From Lantana camara (Eukaryota > Streptophyta > Magnoliopsida > Lamiales > Verbenaceae): DNA of 64,000 nucleotides. This document shows, one piece after another, positions 54,851-64,000 of this stretch. Location of the stretch: the NCBI GenBank assembly GCA_037501455.1, contig CM074857.1:107975501-108039500 (forward strand). Reading direction: 5' to 3'. The notes beneath the pieces are model-generated. The model saw only the letters and a list, made by a program, of their open reading frames with translations, did not search any database and had not been told where the DNA came from. Made by a program: the position numbers and the translations under genes. The first letter of the stretch is position 1. Each line of letters opens with the position of its first letter.

Positions 54851-56404
54851 TTTTTTAAATATATTTTATAAATTTTTATTTTTAACCTGTTTTTAATAAC
54901 ATTTTTTTGTCAATTGTATCCATATAAAAACGATGATTAGAAATTTAATAATATCGATAAATCTAACAACATTATAATTGCAAATCCTTCAATGATAAAT
55001 CCGTACAAGAACATCCAGCAACATCATAATTCCAAATCCTACATAGATAAATCCGTACATGAAAATTGACAAATTCTAACAACTTGAGAGTTTTTAAATA
55101 ATAAAAGGAGTGCTACAAGTTTCAATCTGATATGATAACTTTTTTTCAAAACATAAGATAAACACCTCATAGTAGTCTTGTTCCACTTGTAAATGACCTT
55201 TTCACTTGCTTCTTCTAAATTCCTTTTCACTTGCTTGTTCATCGATCTGTCAGAACATAAAATACAACAAAAAAAGAAAACGTATAAGCACCAATTCCAC
55301 TTGAATTTAAGAATTTAAACCAACTCAACAAACACTCTAGTCCATAAACTAAGTAAACATATAAACTTCAAAAATTCCAAATGCTCATGCAAGAATCTTT
55401 CTCAAGTATTCAAGTATCTTTCTCAAGAATCTTATCTAAACTAGGCAAGAAAAATCTCAAGTATTCATGGAAAGAATGAAAATCCTTCTCCTGTATCATC
55501 AAATTTAATCCTCAGAATCTCATTATGGCAAAGGGCATGAGCAAATAGGGAAAGATATTAAAATAGAAAAATATGGCAATAGTTGATAGCAAACAAATAC
55601 ACAATTTTTTTAATAAATTATATTTTACACTTGAAACTGCTTTTGAAGATAGAAACAGAACGCTTGAAATTATAAATCAGATTGATAATCCTTAACAAAG
55701 CATCTTCATAAACACAATCAAATAATGTAATTCCATAAATACAGTAAGTTCCAATCTAGTAATTAGTAAATTATTACATTTCTCATATCTTTGGCATGAA
55801 ACAATAGATAAGGCAGATGGGTGAAAAAATGTGAATTTCGTTAGGAACAATATTGTTGAAAATTTTGGTTGCATTAAACTTTCACGCAACAAGATCAGAA
55901 ATATACTAATAATGATCAAGGATGCATCAAAAATCATAGCTCAAGTCAAAATCTCCAAGAATCGTCATCAGTAAGCTCAACAAGCCAAAAGAAAATTGGG
56001 CCATTCATCATGCCAATTGGGCAATTAATATTCGACTATCTACCCAAAATAAAGCACATTTCAATTAAAAACTGTTGGCTTTTCTACAATAGACCCTTTG
56101 TTTTTCGATTTATTTGCATTTTGAACAAACGAATAGAATCATAAAGGGATCATCAACTTCCATTTCATAAAAGATTAAAGAATGTAATGGAATTAGATTA
56201 AGGCATTGTGAAGTATGGGGTGATTTACCTTAGAATGTGGGTTGAGGGGCTTTCCTTACTGAAGTAAACCAGCTTCCTTTCCTCCCCATATTTATATCAT
56301 TCCTTGATTTCTTCTAGTTTTGGAATTAGTAATAAAATTGAAATTTGCAAATGCATAAGATGATCAAGTTGGTTATTCAAAGATTCCATCTTTACAAAGA
56401 GATA

Positions 56405-56645
56405 CAATCATGTGTACAATATACAAACATTTTGAAAAGACAACTGAGATCACACATAAACACATTGCAGTTTACACTTACAAACATCTTGAGAAAAACA
56501 CTTGAGATATCACACACACACACATTGCAGTTTACACTTACAAACATCTTGAAAAACACACTTGAGATATCACACACACACATTGCAGTTTACACTTACA
56601 AACATTTTGAGAAACACAATTGAGACATTACACACACACACACAT
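56405..56645 (+). repeat. Tandem repeat of about 60 bp in the CACTA interior
   Basis: Three clear units and one partial, each reading acattgcagtttacacttac, aaacatcttgag, then a (ca)n run. Unit anchors (attgcagtttac) lie near 56464, 56524 and 56581. Confidence 0.9.
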
Positions 56646-57879
56646 ACATTCAAACTTTCAACTTCCAAATCAAATGCCCAGAAGAACAATCTAACAACCA
56701 TTTTTCCAACTTCAAATGTAACAGAGTACACCAAACTTATGAACAAATCGAGCAAATCCATACCTAATAGAATGTATATATGTTAAACTGAGTATGAACA
56801 AATTGAGTACAGATCCAGAATCCAAGGAATCAGCAACTTTCTGAATTATTCTTCATGTAATTGAGCAATCTTCTATGACCAGACTATAGAGAGCTGCAAA
56901 ACACAAAACTTCTCTATGAAGAAACAGATGTATATGAAGTATTTATGAGTCCTTAGTTCAGTGCAAGTTCAACTGACACATAACAGAAGACATTCAAACT
57001 TCATATGATTAACATTTAGAAGGAAAATTGACACTCACACAATTTCCAGAGATGTTGACTTCGAACCTAGCATATAGAGATGGGCACTCACAAATTTGTC
57101 AAAAAGGAACTTACTGTTAGGAAAATATGGAAAAAATGGTGTCATTTTATGACTTGTAGAAAATCTTTAGCTTGGAAAAACCATGAAAAGAATAGTCCAG
57201 AATTAATCAAATACATTTTCCATCAAGTTCTCCATATTATTATTCTTAAAGAAACAATTTCAGGTCATCGAAAACCAATACAATTATGACTATTTACATC
57301 AAATAGTTTAAGTTACACTCCAAAAACCAGATTCTTGCCACTACTCATCTTTTTCTTCAATGCTTTCCCAAAATTCCTTCTAGAAAGCTTCGATTAATAC
57401 AATCCCTTAGTAAACCTAATGTTTGTAATTATTTTCCCTAAAAAATTCAATCGATTTTTGAGCCGTCAAGAATCGAGGTTTAAGTGCTGGAAATGGGAGC
57501 CAGAAGATGAGTAGTGGGCATGATTTTTCATAATCCCATGAACAAGGAAAACCTTTGTGTAGTAAGAATGAGAAGGATACAAATATCTGAATGATGCAAG
57601 AACCAAGTTAGAATTTTGGGATACCTACACAAGAATCAAATCCACCCTTTGTCGCCAATCTAACCCACCTGCACAAGAATCTAACCCACGTGACAAAGAG
57701 CAGGCGGTGGTGCAGGCGGCGACCGAGGTGGTGAGGAAGACGGTGATGGATGCGGTGGCTTGGCGGAAAGCCTGGGTGAGATGCGGTGGCACAAATGTTG
57801 AACAAATTTTTGGGGGAAATAGATTGAGAGATGTGGGTATAAGGGAGAGGACCGCTGAAAATTTAGGGCTCCAAATGAA

Positions 57880-58400
57880 AATTTTTCAAAACTTTTCAGA
57901 CCACTTAATTCGTCTGAATTTCGTCGCCATTTTAATTTTAGTTATTCTTTATTTCAGACGATTCATACTCGTCGCAATCTCGTCGGAAGATTTAAACTCG
58001 AAAAAAAATCTCAAAGAATTTCAAACGAAAATTTTGCCAGAATTTCACCTCAATATCAAATGGATTCATTTCTTTTATTTTTTTTCCAGTCGAAAATAGT
58101 TCATCGCAAGTTCACCGAAATTCTAGACGAATTTCAGACGCATTTTTGGTCTGAGTACTAATTTACAATAAATATTTTAAATTTCAGACGAATTATTCGT
58201 CAAAAGGTTCGTCGGAATTATAAATTATAATTTTTTTAGAAAATAAAATTTTAGTTCGTCGGTATTTCGTCTGAAATTCGTCAGAAATGTTGGACCTCAG
58301 GAGAAAAATTAAATTTTATGAATTTCGCCGGAATGTCATCGGATTTTTGTCGGAAATTTTCAGATGAAAAAGTTTCATCGAAAAAGTTCGTCGGAAAATG
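57880..58400. repeat. CACTA right subterminal repeat array
   Basis: About a dozen TTCGTCGGAA / TTCGTCTGAA / CAGACGAA-type units, mirroring the left array. Confidence 0.85.
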
Positions 58401-58420
58401 ACTATTTTTTTGTAGTGGAA

Positions 58421-58983
58421 TAAGACCTCCTCATCATCCATCAGTTCTTTGGCTTTGATGAGCCAACACACGTTCCTTAGAGCGAGTGCTAACTCCTGGG
58501 CCCAGGACAAGGGAAATGAAGGATCCAAACGGGATCTCACAAGGGGCCCCTCCCCATGACTAACCCACACTCGGGAAACTCCAAAATCCTCACCCTCGGG
58601 GGCCCTCACGAAAAAGAATTTCTCTTTCCAGTCAGTCCCATAGGATGTTGAGGGCGAGTCTATCAATCTCATATTGGACTTGGCTTGGATGTAATAAAAG
58701 TCCGCCGTGGGGGACGAGCGTGGTGAGCAAACCACTTCATAGAGACTGTTGAAATTGTGAATCGACGGCTCATTCCCGGTGCATTTCATCAGGACCACGA
58801 AGGCGTTGATGAGAGTTATGCCGTTAGGGACAATCTGAGAAGGGCTCAGATTCAGGATGCTTGCCACGGGAACGGAAATGGGGAGTCTCAACCCCCCAGA
58901 CTCAACCCCATCCTTGTAGACCGCCATTTCCCCCGGGGGGAAGGGAGGGTTGTTAGCCCTCTCGTGCAGAGCTAGAATTCTAT
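58421..58983 (-). pseudogene. Antisense ORF of the Tat-like element, 5' part
   Basis: Minus-strand frame open from about 58970 to the CACTA insertion. Upstream of the first ATG (58927) it already reads RANNPPFPPGEMAVYKDG, so the true N-terminus is probably lost in the deletion at 58983. Landmarks are LRLPISVPVASILNLSPSQI, PNGITLINAFVVLMKC, FNSLYEVVCS, FYYIQAKSN, and DWKEKFFFV. This pattern is that of the putative gypsy type transposon family (Pfam Transposase_28, PF04195), proteins of unknown function encoded by plant retroelements. Its strand is opposite to gag, as in Tat-lineage elements with antisense genes. The family call is from memory of its pattern. Confidence 0.65.
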
Positions 58984-59163
58984 AGGCATCACCCCCAATT
59001 CCCCCAGATTGGCCTTCTGACCATTTTCTTTTTGGTGTTTGTCCTAGCAGGTTGAACCCTCATCTTTTCCGGCAAATTCCACTTGAGTTCCATCCCCTGT
59101 TTCCCCACACTAAAAAAATCGTAAAGTGATCGAATTCTCGACACCTCAGATTCAGACCCATCA
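58984..59163 (+). repeat. Tat-like element 3' LTR, truncated
   Basis: Matches the last 180 bp of the 5' LTR (43962-44141): gcatcacccccaattccccc, ttttctttttggtgtttgtc, gtaaagtgatcg, ccatca. The first 610 or so bases are missing, so U3 and the TATA region are gone. Confidence 0.85.
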
Positions 59164-59751
59164 GAATTAATTAATTATTAGTTTTCAAGTTATTTATTAT
59201 TTAATAAATAAAGTAAAAATAAATATCTAAGAGAGTTAAATATTTTCTTGCTCATCAAGTTGGTCAAAACTTAAGAGTTTTGGTCAAAGTTGGAAAGCTT
59301 TCTTTCCAAGCAAGAAATAAGAAGCTAGTGGGTTAGCAAATCCTAACTCCATTAGAAGATGGATTTCGAACCCTGGGCCTTTAAATACAAGGGAATCAAG
59401 CCCCTTGATGGGTGATACGAAATTCTCCTTTCTCCAATAATTATACACTAAACCCTAGAGTCTAAACGCCGAATATAGAACTAGCATCCTCCCTATTCGG
59501 ATCTTGGTCGAGGTTGGTCGACTAATTCTCTAGAGGGCTACTATCGTGAAGTCTTGAAAGATTCGAAGAAGCTTTTGGGGATCAAGCCGTGTGAAGAGCG
59601 TTCTTGGGCAGCTAGAATGTGTCAAGAAAGCTACTATCTAAGTGAGTTTCTTGATCTCTACGAATTTGGGAATAGGAATTGCAAGTTTCGATTCTTTCTT
59701 TAGGGAAAAAATTTTAAATTTTCGTTGGGTTTCTGTTTCGCTTTCCCAACA
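59164..59751 (+). mobile_element. Solo LTR B, right part
   Basis: Resumes at the second gaatt and continues the LTR (attaattatt, aagcaagaaataa, ctagcatcctccc, gatcaagccgtgtgaagagcg) to tttcccaaca at 59751. Confidence 0.8.
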
Positions 59752-61500
59752 TAAGATACTACACATTGGTTATAAAGTTGTGTATTGCGAACTTGGACCA
59801 TCAGTCCGATTCTTCTCCTTCCGCAGATCGGATATCCATCTTTACTTGTTATTGTGTTTTCGTAATATGAACATGAGTAATGATATTTACATTCTCCATC
59901 CATCATACAAAAATTATTTAAGTTCTTTCATTCACATGATTCATGCACCATATGTTTCATAACTGACTCATATAGTTGGGGATTCTTTTTTTAGTCAAAA
60001 AACTCAAGACAAATAAATTGAACAAGTTGATCGTGTGTTCTAATTTTATATTTTGATCCCAAAATTATCAAAATATGAGCATGTGGCAATTATCTCTTTT
60101 GAAACTCGATTGCATGAATATGTGCAACCACATTTCTAGAAATCTCTTTATTGAATAATTGATATTTTAAATCCTGTAACTTTTCTCAAAAAGCTCGTAA
60201 TGTCTTTTAAATCATGAACAATAAATGATACAATTAACAATTGATCACTAAGTAAAACATAACAAAATTAATAAATACTTGCATTCTTTTTCATGTGAAA
60301 ATAACTTTATTTGCAGACGAAAATTTTGATAATCGAGTGACATCATTATTGAATCAAATAAAAAATATTATTTGGATTGTTCGTTAATTTTGGTATGCGT
60401 GTGTATATACATTAGAATCAAATAATTCTTTCTTTTAACTAATTATTCTTTATCTCTTTTTTATTCTCTCTTTGCCATTTGATCTTGGATTCTATTTTTT
60501 ATTTATATTTTTCTAATGAACATTATTTAAGATTTAAATTTTTTTATTATTTATTTTATGTATGTAGTAGAAATAATTGAAAGAGTATATTTATATAAAA
60601 AACTCAAGGAATGTTTAATTGAACATTATAAAAATAATTTATAAAATTAGATTATATCTTATTTTTACATACACATATATTGAGTTTCCTTAGAATTCTT
60701 AATTTAAAGTAACTTTGGTCTGACTACCTGCAATTCTAAATTGTGGTATATTAAATCATAAGAAATAAAAAATTCTATTCGTACTTTTTAATATATATGA
60801 TTATGTTAATCATCCTATTTAAATAATATTTACGCATTTAATTTATATTTTATTATATAAATTAAAGAAAGATTATATGGCTAATTAGATTTAGATATGA
60901 TTATATTAGTATTAGTTAATTGAAAATAATTATATTAAGATTCATTAGTTTATTAAAAAATATTTTATGTATATCATTCAATTATATTATTTTGTTAATT
61001 AAATAAGTTTATAAAATTATAATATGATTATAATTTAAGAAAGTTTATGAACTTAAATAATTAGAATTATGGACTTATATAATTAGAATTACATTAGGAT
61101 TGCTTATACATTGAAAATTGTCTTATGTAACTCATTCAATTTAAATTATATTTTATTTTACATAATTACCAAAATTTATTAAAATTATAAAGTGAATCAA
61201 TTTGTTGGTTTTCAATTTGTTAGATATATCTTATTATAAAATTTTAAATTATAGGCCTTAAAATTAAAAAATGGGCAATTTATATTATAAATTTTGAATA
61301 CAATTAATTAATTTATTAATATTAAAATAATCCTTGTTGAACTATGCATCTTTTTTTTTGGGTAAGTTGAAGAAGTTTAATTATAACGAGAGTCCAATTA
61401 TAAATTAATAAGTATTTTTTAAATATAGTTAAATTAATAATTTATAATATGTATTTACATAATTATCCTTAATTAATAAGTTACGAGTTAGGTCACATAA
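59752..61500. other. AT-rich intergenic sequence, no gene seen
   Basis: No convincing coding frame. From about 61180 to 61470 it matches the dispersed AT-rich repeats of 5.5-7.1 kb (gtgaatcaatttgttgg, cttattataaaattttaaatta, ataatttataatatgtatttac). Confidence 0.6.
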
Positions 61501-61513
61501 TGCGGATGCACTA

Positions 61514-61560
61514 GCGGGTACGGGTACGGGTACGGGTGCGGGTGCGAATACGCCAATTCG
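61514..61560 (+). repeat. CGGGTA hexamer repeat
   Basis: About five copies of cgggta/cgggtg in a row inside AT-rich sequence. Such islands occur near the ends of some plant MITEs and hAT elements; no ends could be fixed here. Confidence 0.8.
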
Positions 61561-63424
61561 CAAAATTTTAATAAATTGAGAGTGCGGGAGCGCCTTAAAG
61601 CATTTAATAAAAAATATTATAAATAATTATATTTATAATATCATTTTATTTAATTTAATTATATATATAAAAACTTGATTTTATTTAATTATGGATAATA
61701 ATAAATTAATTTTCCTCATTTTATAATAATCATATATTAAATCAAAAAATTAAAATTCATATTTCATATTATTATATTTATGTATTAAATAAATTTTAAG
61801 TCTTTTTAAAGCGATAAATGTGCACAAATTCGTCAGTGCGAGGACTGAATACAAATACATTAAATATAATAATAAGATTATGTGATTTAGGTTACGAGGT
61901 TAGACACACAAAACTTGAGATCAATTTAAAATCCAGTTCGGGTTTGAAGGGGCTCGGGCCGAACCAGTTCGATCTCAACTTGTCAAACTCGCGTGTTGTT
62001 TTGTGGTTCTAGTGAATACTGCTATACTAGGAATTGACCCGTAGGGATCCAAAATGACGACCCGACCCGTTGACAATATTATGAATAATAATATAGGTGA
62101 AGGTCTGAATTTCAAAAGCAAACCAAAAATCCAACAACCCATATCTGACTAGCTCTAACCCCATCATGAAAATGGATTGATTTGATATTATTTCAGATTT
62201 ATGCATTAATTAATGGTCAATTTTATCGGACCACAATCTCCTAAAATCACACACAACAAATACTATTATAGTCCCACAACCAATAATTGAATAAGGGACA
62301 GCTATGGACACTGGAAAACCACATTTTTCCTTACTAAACTACTCAAGTTTATTTATTGAGTGGCCATCTTGTCCTTTATTTTGTTTATATTAAATGCTAT
62401 TAGTTTTTGAATTCTTAATTGAAGATGCTAAATTATTGAGGGTATTTCTAGCCATACAAGTTGCGCAAAAGTTTGGATATAAACTTTTAAGGGTTATTGA
62501 GGACATAAATTCATGAATATCTTCATAAATACAAGCTTTGTTTCACTAAATAGATATTAATTAATTTCATATTTTTAAATATTTATTAATATTTTGATTA
62601 TTAACATCGACCAAGGGAAATTTATGGGATTCCTCATCTCACACTTCACTTGTCAGTAGAGATTTGAATCAAACAATTATGGGGTCAGGCTTAAATACAA
62701 ATACAAACCTTATTAGAAGAACTCAACCTGAGAATTAATCCTAATCTCTTAGAATCATTAACTTGGACTACGTACAAATCGTGTTTTTTAACATGTTTTT
62801 AGAGAGCATATTCATCCCCATACCAATGCTCTTGTGCATCGGAAACATATATAAGGATCAATTACGGAAATCCTTCACATGCCGAATCGGGATATAAAAC
62901 TCCTCCTTGAAGAATACGTATTAACTATTAAGCAATCCTTAATTCGCCGTGATTATCTTTCATTTTGAAAAAATGGTAAAAGAAAGAAAATAAGAAGGAA
63001 AGGCAAGTGGAAATGACGCCGCAGACAACTGTGTTAATAAGAGAAGATGATCAGATGGAATTGGTGCAGTGGGGCAGGCAGTCTCCATCAGGAAAAAGCG
63101 ACACGTTTCGACCGTGGATCGCTCGTGTGGCACCGCATTCCAATACTGATTCACACACGCAACCTGTGACACCACTTTTCTCCACCGAATCCCAGTCGAA
63201 ACCCTTTTGACCTTTTTGTTTCCCATATCTACCCTTTTGTTTTTGTCTCTTTCCTTTGCCCTTTTTCTCTTTTACTCACTATTTCTTTTTTTCTTTTGGA
63301 ATTGTTTTTATTTGACCTTTTCGTCATATTAAGCTAATTCCATACACTTCTCCCTAAATTTTGAATTAGTGTAATTATTTCCTTAATCTTTGTAAAACCT
63401 AATATTTAATTATCTCTTTTAGAC
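61561..63424. other. AT-rich intergenic sequence, no gene seen
   Basis: Includes a cgggt-type patch near 61930-62080. The less AT-rich part at about 62960-63240 has open frames on both strands (63007-63210 plus, 62960-63226 minus), neither resembling a known protein. It could be part of a promoter or first exon of a gene outside the window, but nothing shows that. Confidence 0.4.
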
Positions 63425-63601
63425 TAGATGTACGGATACGGACATGGACAGGGCGATACGGACACGACACGACACGGATACGGCGACACAGATTTTTTCT
63501 TGAATTTTCCACGTAAGGAGTGTCAGACACGAGTGTCCGACACTACACGGCATGACACGACACGGCAAAATGATATTTTTAGAAGTGTCCGTGCATCATA
63601 G
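63425..63601. mobile_element. Small MITE rich in GGACACG units
   Basis: 177 bp bordered by an exact 9-bp duplication cttttagac (63416-63424 and 63602-63610). The ends are loose inverted repeats (gatgtacggatac on the left, complement of right gatgcacggacac). The interior is a run of tacggacacgacacg-type units and a gtgtccgacac core. The 9-bp duplication points to a Mutator-type origin. Confidence 0.55.
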
Positions 63602-63610
63602 CTTTTAGAC

Positions 63611-64000
63611 AATTTTGGTAGAATATTCCGATCAAGTTAAACTTTGACAGTGAATTTCTCTTCTATCACGGCAAGTCAAGAGTCAAAACTACTATTATCG
63701 CGTTCCCTTCCCCAAAACAAACAAAACTCATACCTCATTCGATTTTATTGACCGTTGGAAGCGTCGGAATTCACCTGCAAAGCTTTGTCGGTCGTATACT
63801 GTTTTTTGGCCAGCTATTCCTCCTTTGTTGGTTGTCTGGTTTTGATTTTGAAGTCACCGTCGTATTCCTTGTGTCAAAATTTTCGATTTGATGTATAATA
63901 TCAACATGTTTGAAATCTGATTTGTACAAATTTGACCTTACAAAAGGGTTAGAGAGACAATTACAGTAATTCAAAGGTTAGGAGGAAAAATGCATTACCC
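63611..64000. other. End of window, no gene seen
   Basis: Mixed-composition sequence with short open frames only. Nothing can be assigned. Confidence 0.4.

Larger units (their letters stand above)
54371..58417. mobile_element. Non-autonomous CACTA (En/Spm) transposon
   Basis: Starts cactacaaaaaaacaatcat and ends with the complement of cactacaaaaaaatagtcat, flanked by gaa. Both ends (about 54395-54850 and 57880-58400) are packed with GACGAA / TTCGTC subterminal repeats in both directions, typical of CACTA elements as transposase-binding sites. No TNPA or TNPD-like frame is visible in 4.05 kb; the interior is AT-rich with a 60-bp tandem repeat and a short GC-rich patch near 57640-57800. It splits the antisense ORF of the Tat-like element. 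Confidence 0.95.
43351..59163 (+). mobile_element. Tat-like Ty3/gypsy element, pol deleted, with two nested insertions
   Basis: Begins tgatgggg and ends cccatca, flanked by gaatt. The 5' LTR is 43351-44141. Next comes TTTTTGGCGTTGTCTGTGCG, close to the TTTGGCGCCGTCTGTG primer site style of Tat-lineage elements. A Tat-type gag follows, split by copia C, then directly an antisense ORF split by the CACTA element. No protease, RT, RNase H or integrase remains; the deletion lies between about 53920 and 54025. Only the last 180 bp of the 3' LTR (58984-59163) survive. The antisense ORF upstream of the 3' LTR is a feature known from some Tat-lineage elements such as maize Grande. Non-autonomous. Confidence 0.85.

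Noticed and set aside
56392..56761. Cys/Val-rich minus frames (CVCDISSVF repeats) in the CACTA interior
   Set aside because: They are translations of the 60-bp tandem repeat with its (ca)n run; no sign of a protein.
62960..63226. Possible first exon of a gene leaving the window
   Set aside because: Open frames on both strands but no signal, domain or clear splice donor; kept only as a remark.

Overview
This window is nuclear DNA from a flowering plant, most likely a eudicot. The evidence is AT-rich intergenic sequence, GT-AG introns of 80-110 bp, plant-type retrotransposons (Ty1/copia, Ty3/gypsy chromovirus, a Tat-like Ty3/gypsy element), CACTA, Mutator-like (MULE) and hAT-like DNA transposons, LINE remnants, and a decayed host gene for a plant alpha-L-fucosidase (GH29). 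I see no intact host gene, no tRNA or rRNA gene and nothing bacterial. The species cannot be named from the sequence alone.

Left part (1-10.7 kb): a decayed minus-strand LINE (about 0.25-3.48 kb), a 545-bp tandem duplication (4.15-5.24 kb), AT-rich dispersed repeats, a Mutator-like inverted-repeat element with a GC-rich filler (7458-8791), and an AT-rich inverted-repeat element (about 9.77-10.6 kb).

Fucosidase locus (10.77-20.90 kb): a GH29 pseudogene in three exons. Its first exon is split by a young MULE (10934-15586) with 118-bp inverted repeats and a perfect 10-bp target duplication. The MULE carries an open two-exon transposase on the plus strand and a convergent two-exon GRF-zinc-finger/coiled-coil/membrane protein gene on the minus strand. 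Intron 1 of the fucosidase holds a 3.2-kb hAT-like element (16106-19321, 8-bp target duplication) that carries a fragment of an RCD1/SRO-type RST domain and four tandem mini-exon-like repeats.

Nested cluster (23.2-59.75 kb): a second LINE copy is interrupted by a minus-strand copia element (A, 26453-41522, GTTTG duplication). The left LTR of A holds a nearly pristine chromovirus (28192-33812, GTTTC duplication) with a 1583-codon open polyprotein. Next comes a solo LTR of the same copia family (B, from 42026), split by a Tat-like element (43351-59163, GAATT duplication). The Tat element has lost pol but keeps part of gag and an antisense spliced ORF. Its gag is split by a third copia copy (C, 45677-53725, GGAGA duplication), and its antisense ORF is split by a non-autonomous CACTA element (54371-58417, GAA duplication).

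Right part (59.75-64 kb): AT-rich, mostly featureless sequence with short GC-rich repeat islands and one small MITE (63425-63601).

The most notable features are the convergent transposase/GRF gene pair inside one MULE, the gene-fragment-carrying hAT-like element with tandem mini-exons, the spliced antisense gene of the Tat element, and a four-times repeated 17-bp motif at about 100-bp spacing in the leader of both copia copies A and C.
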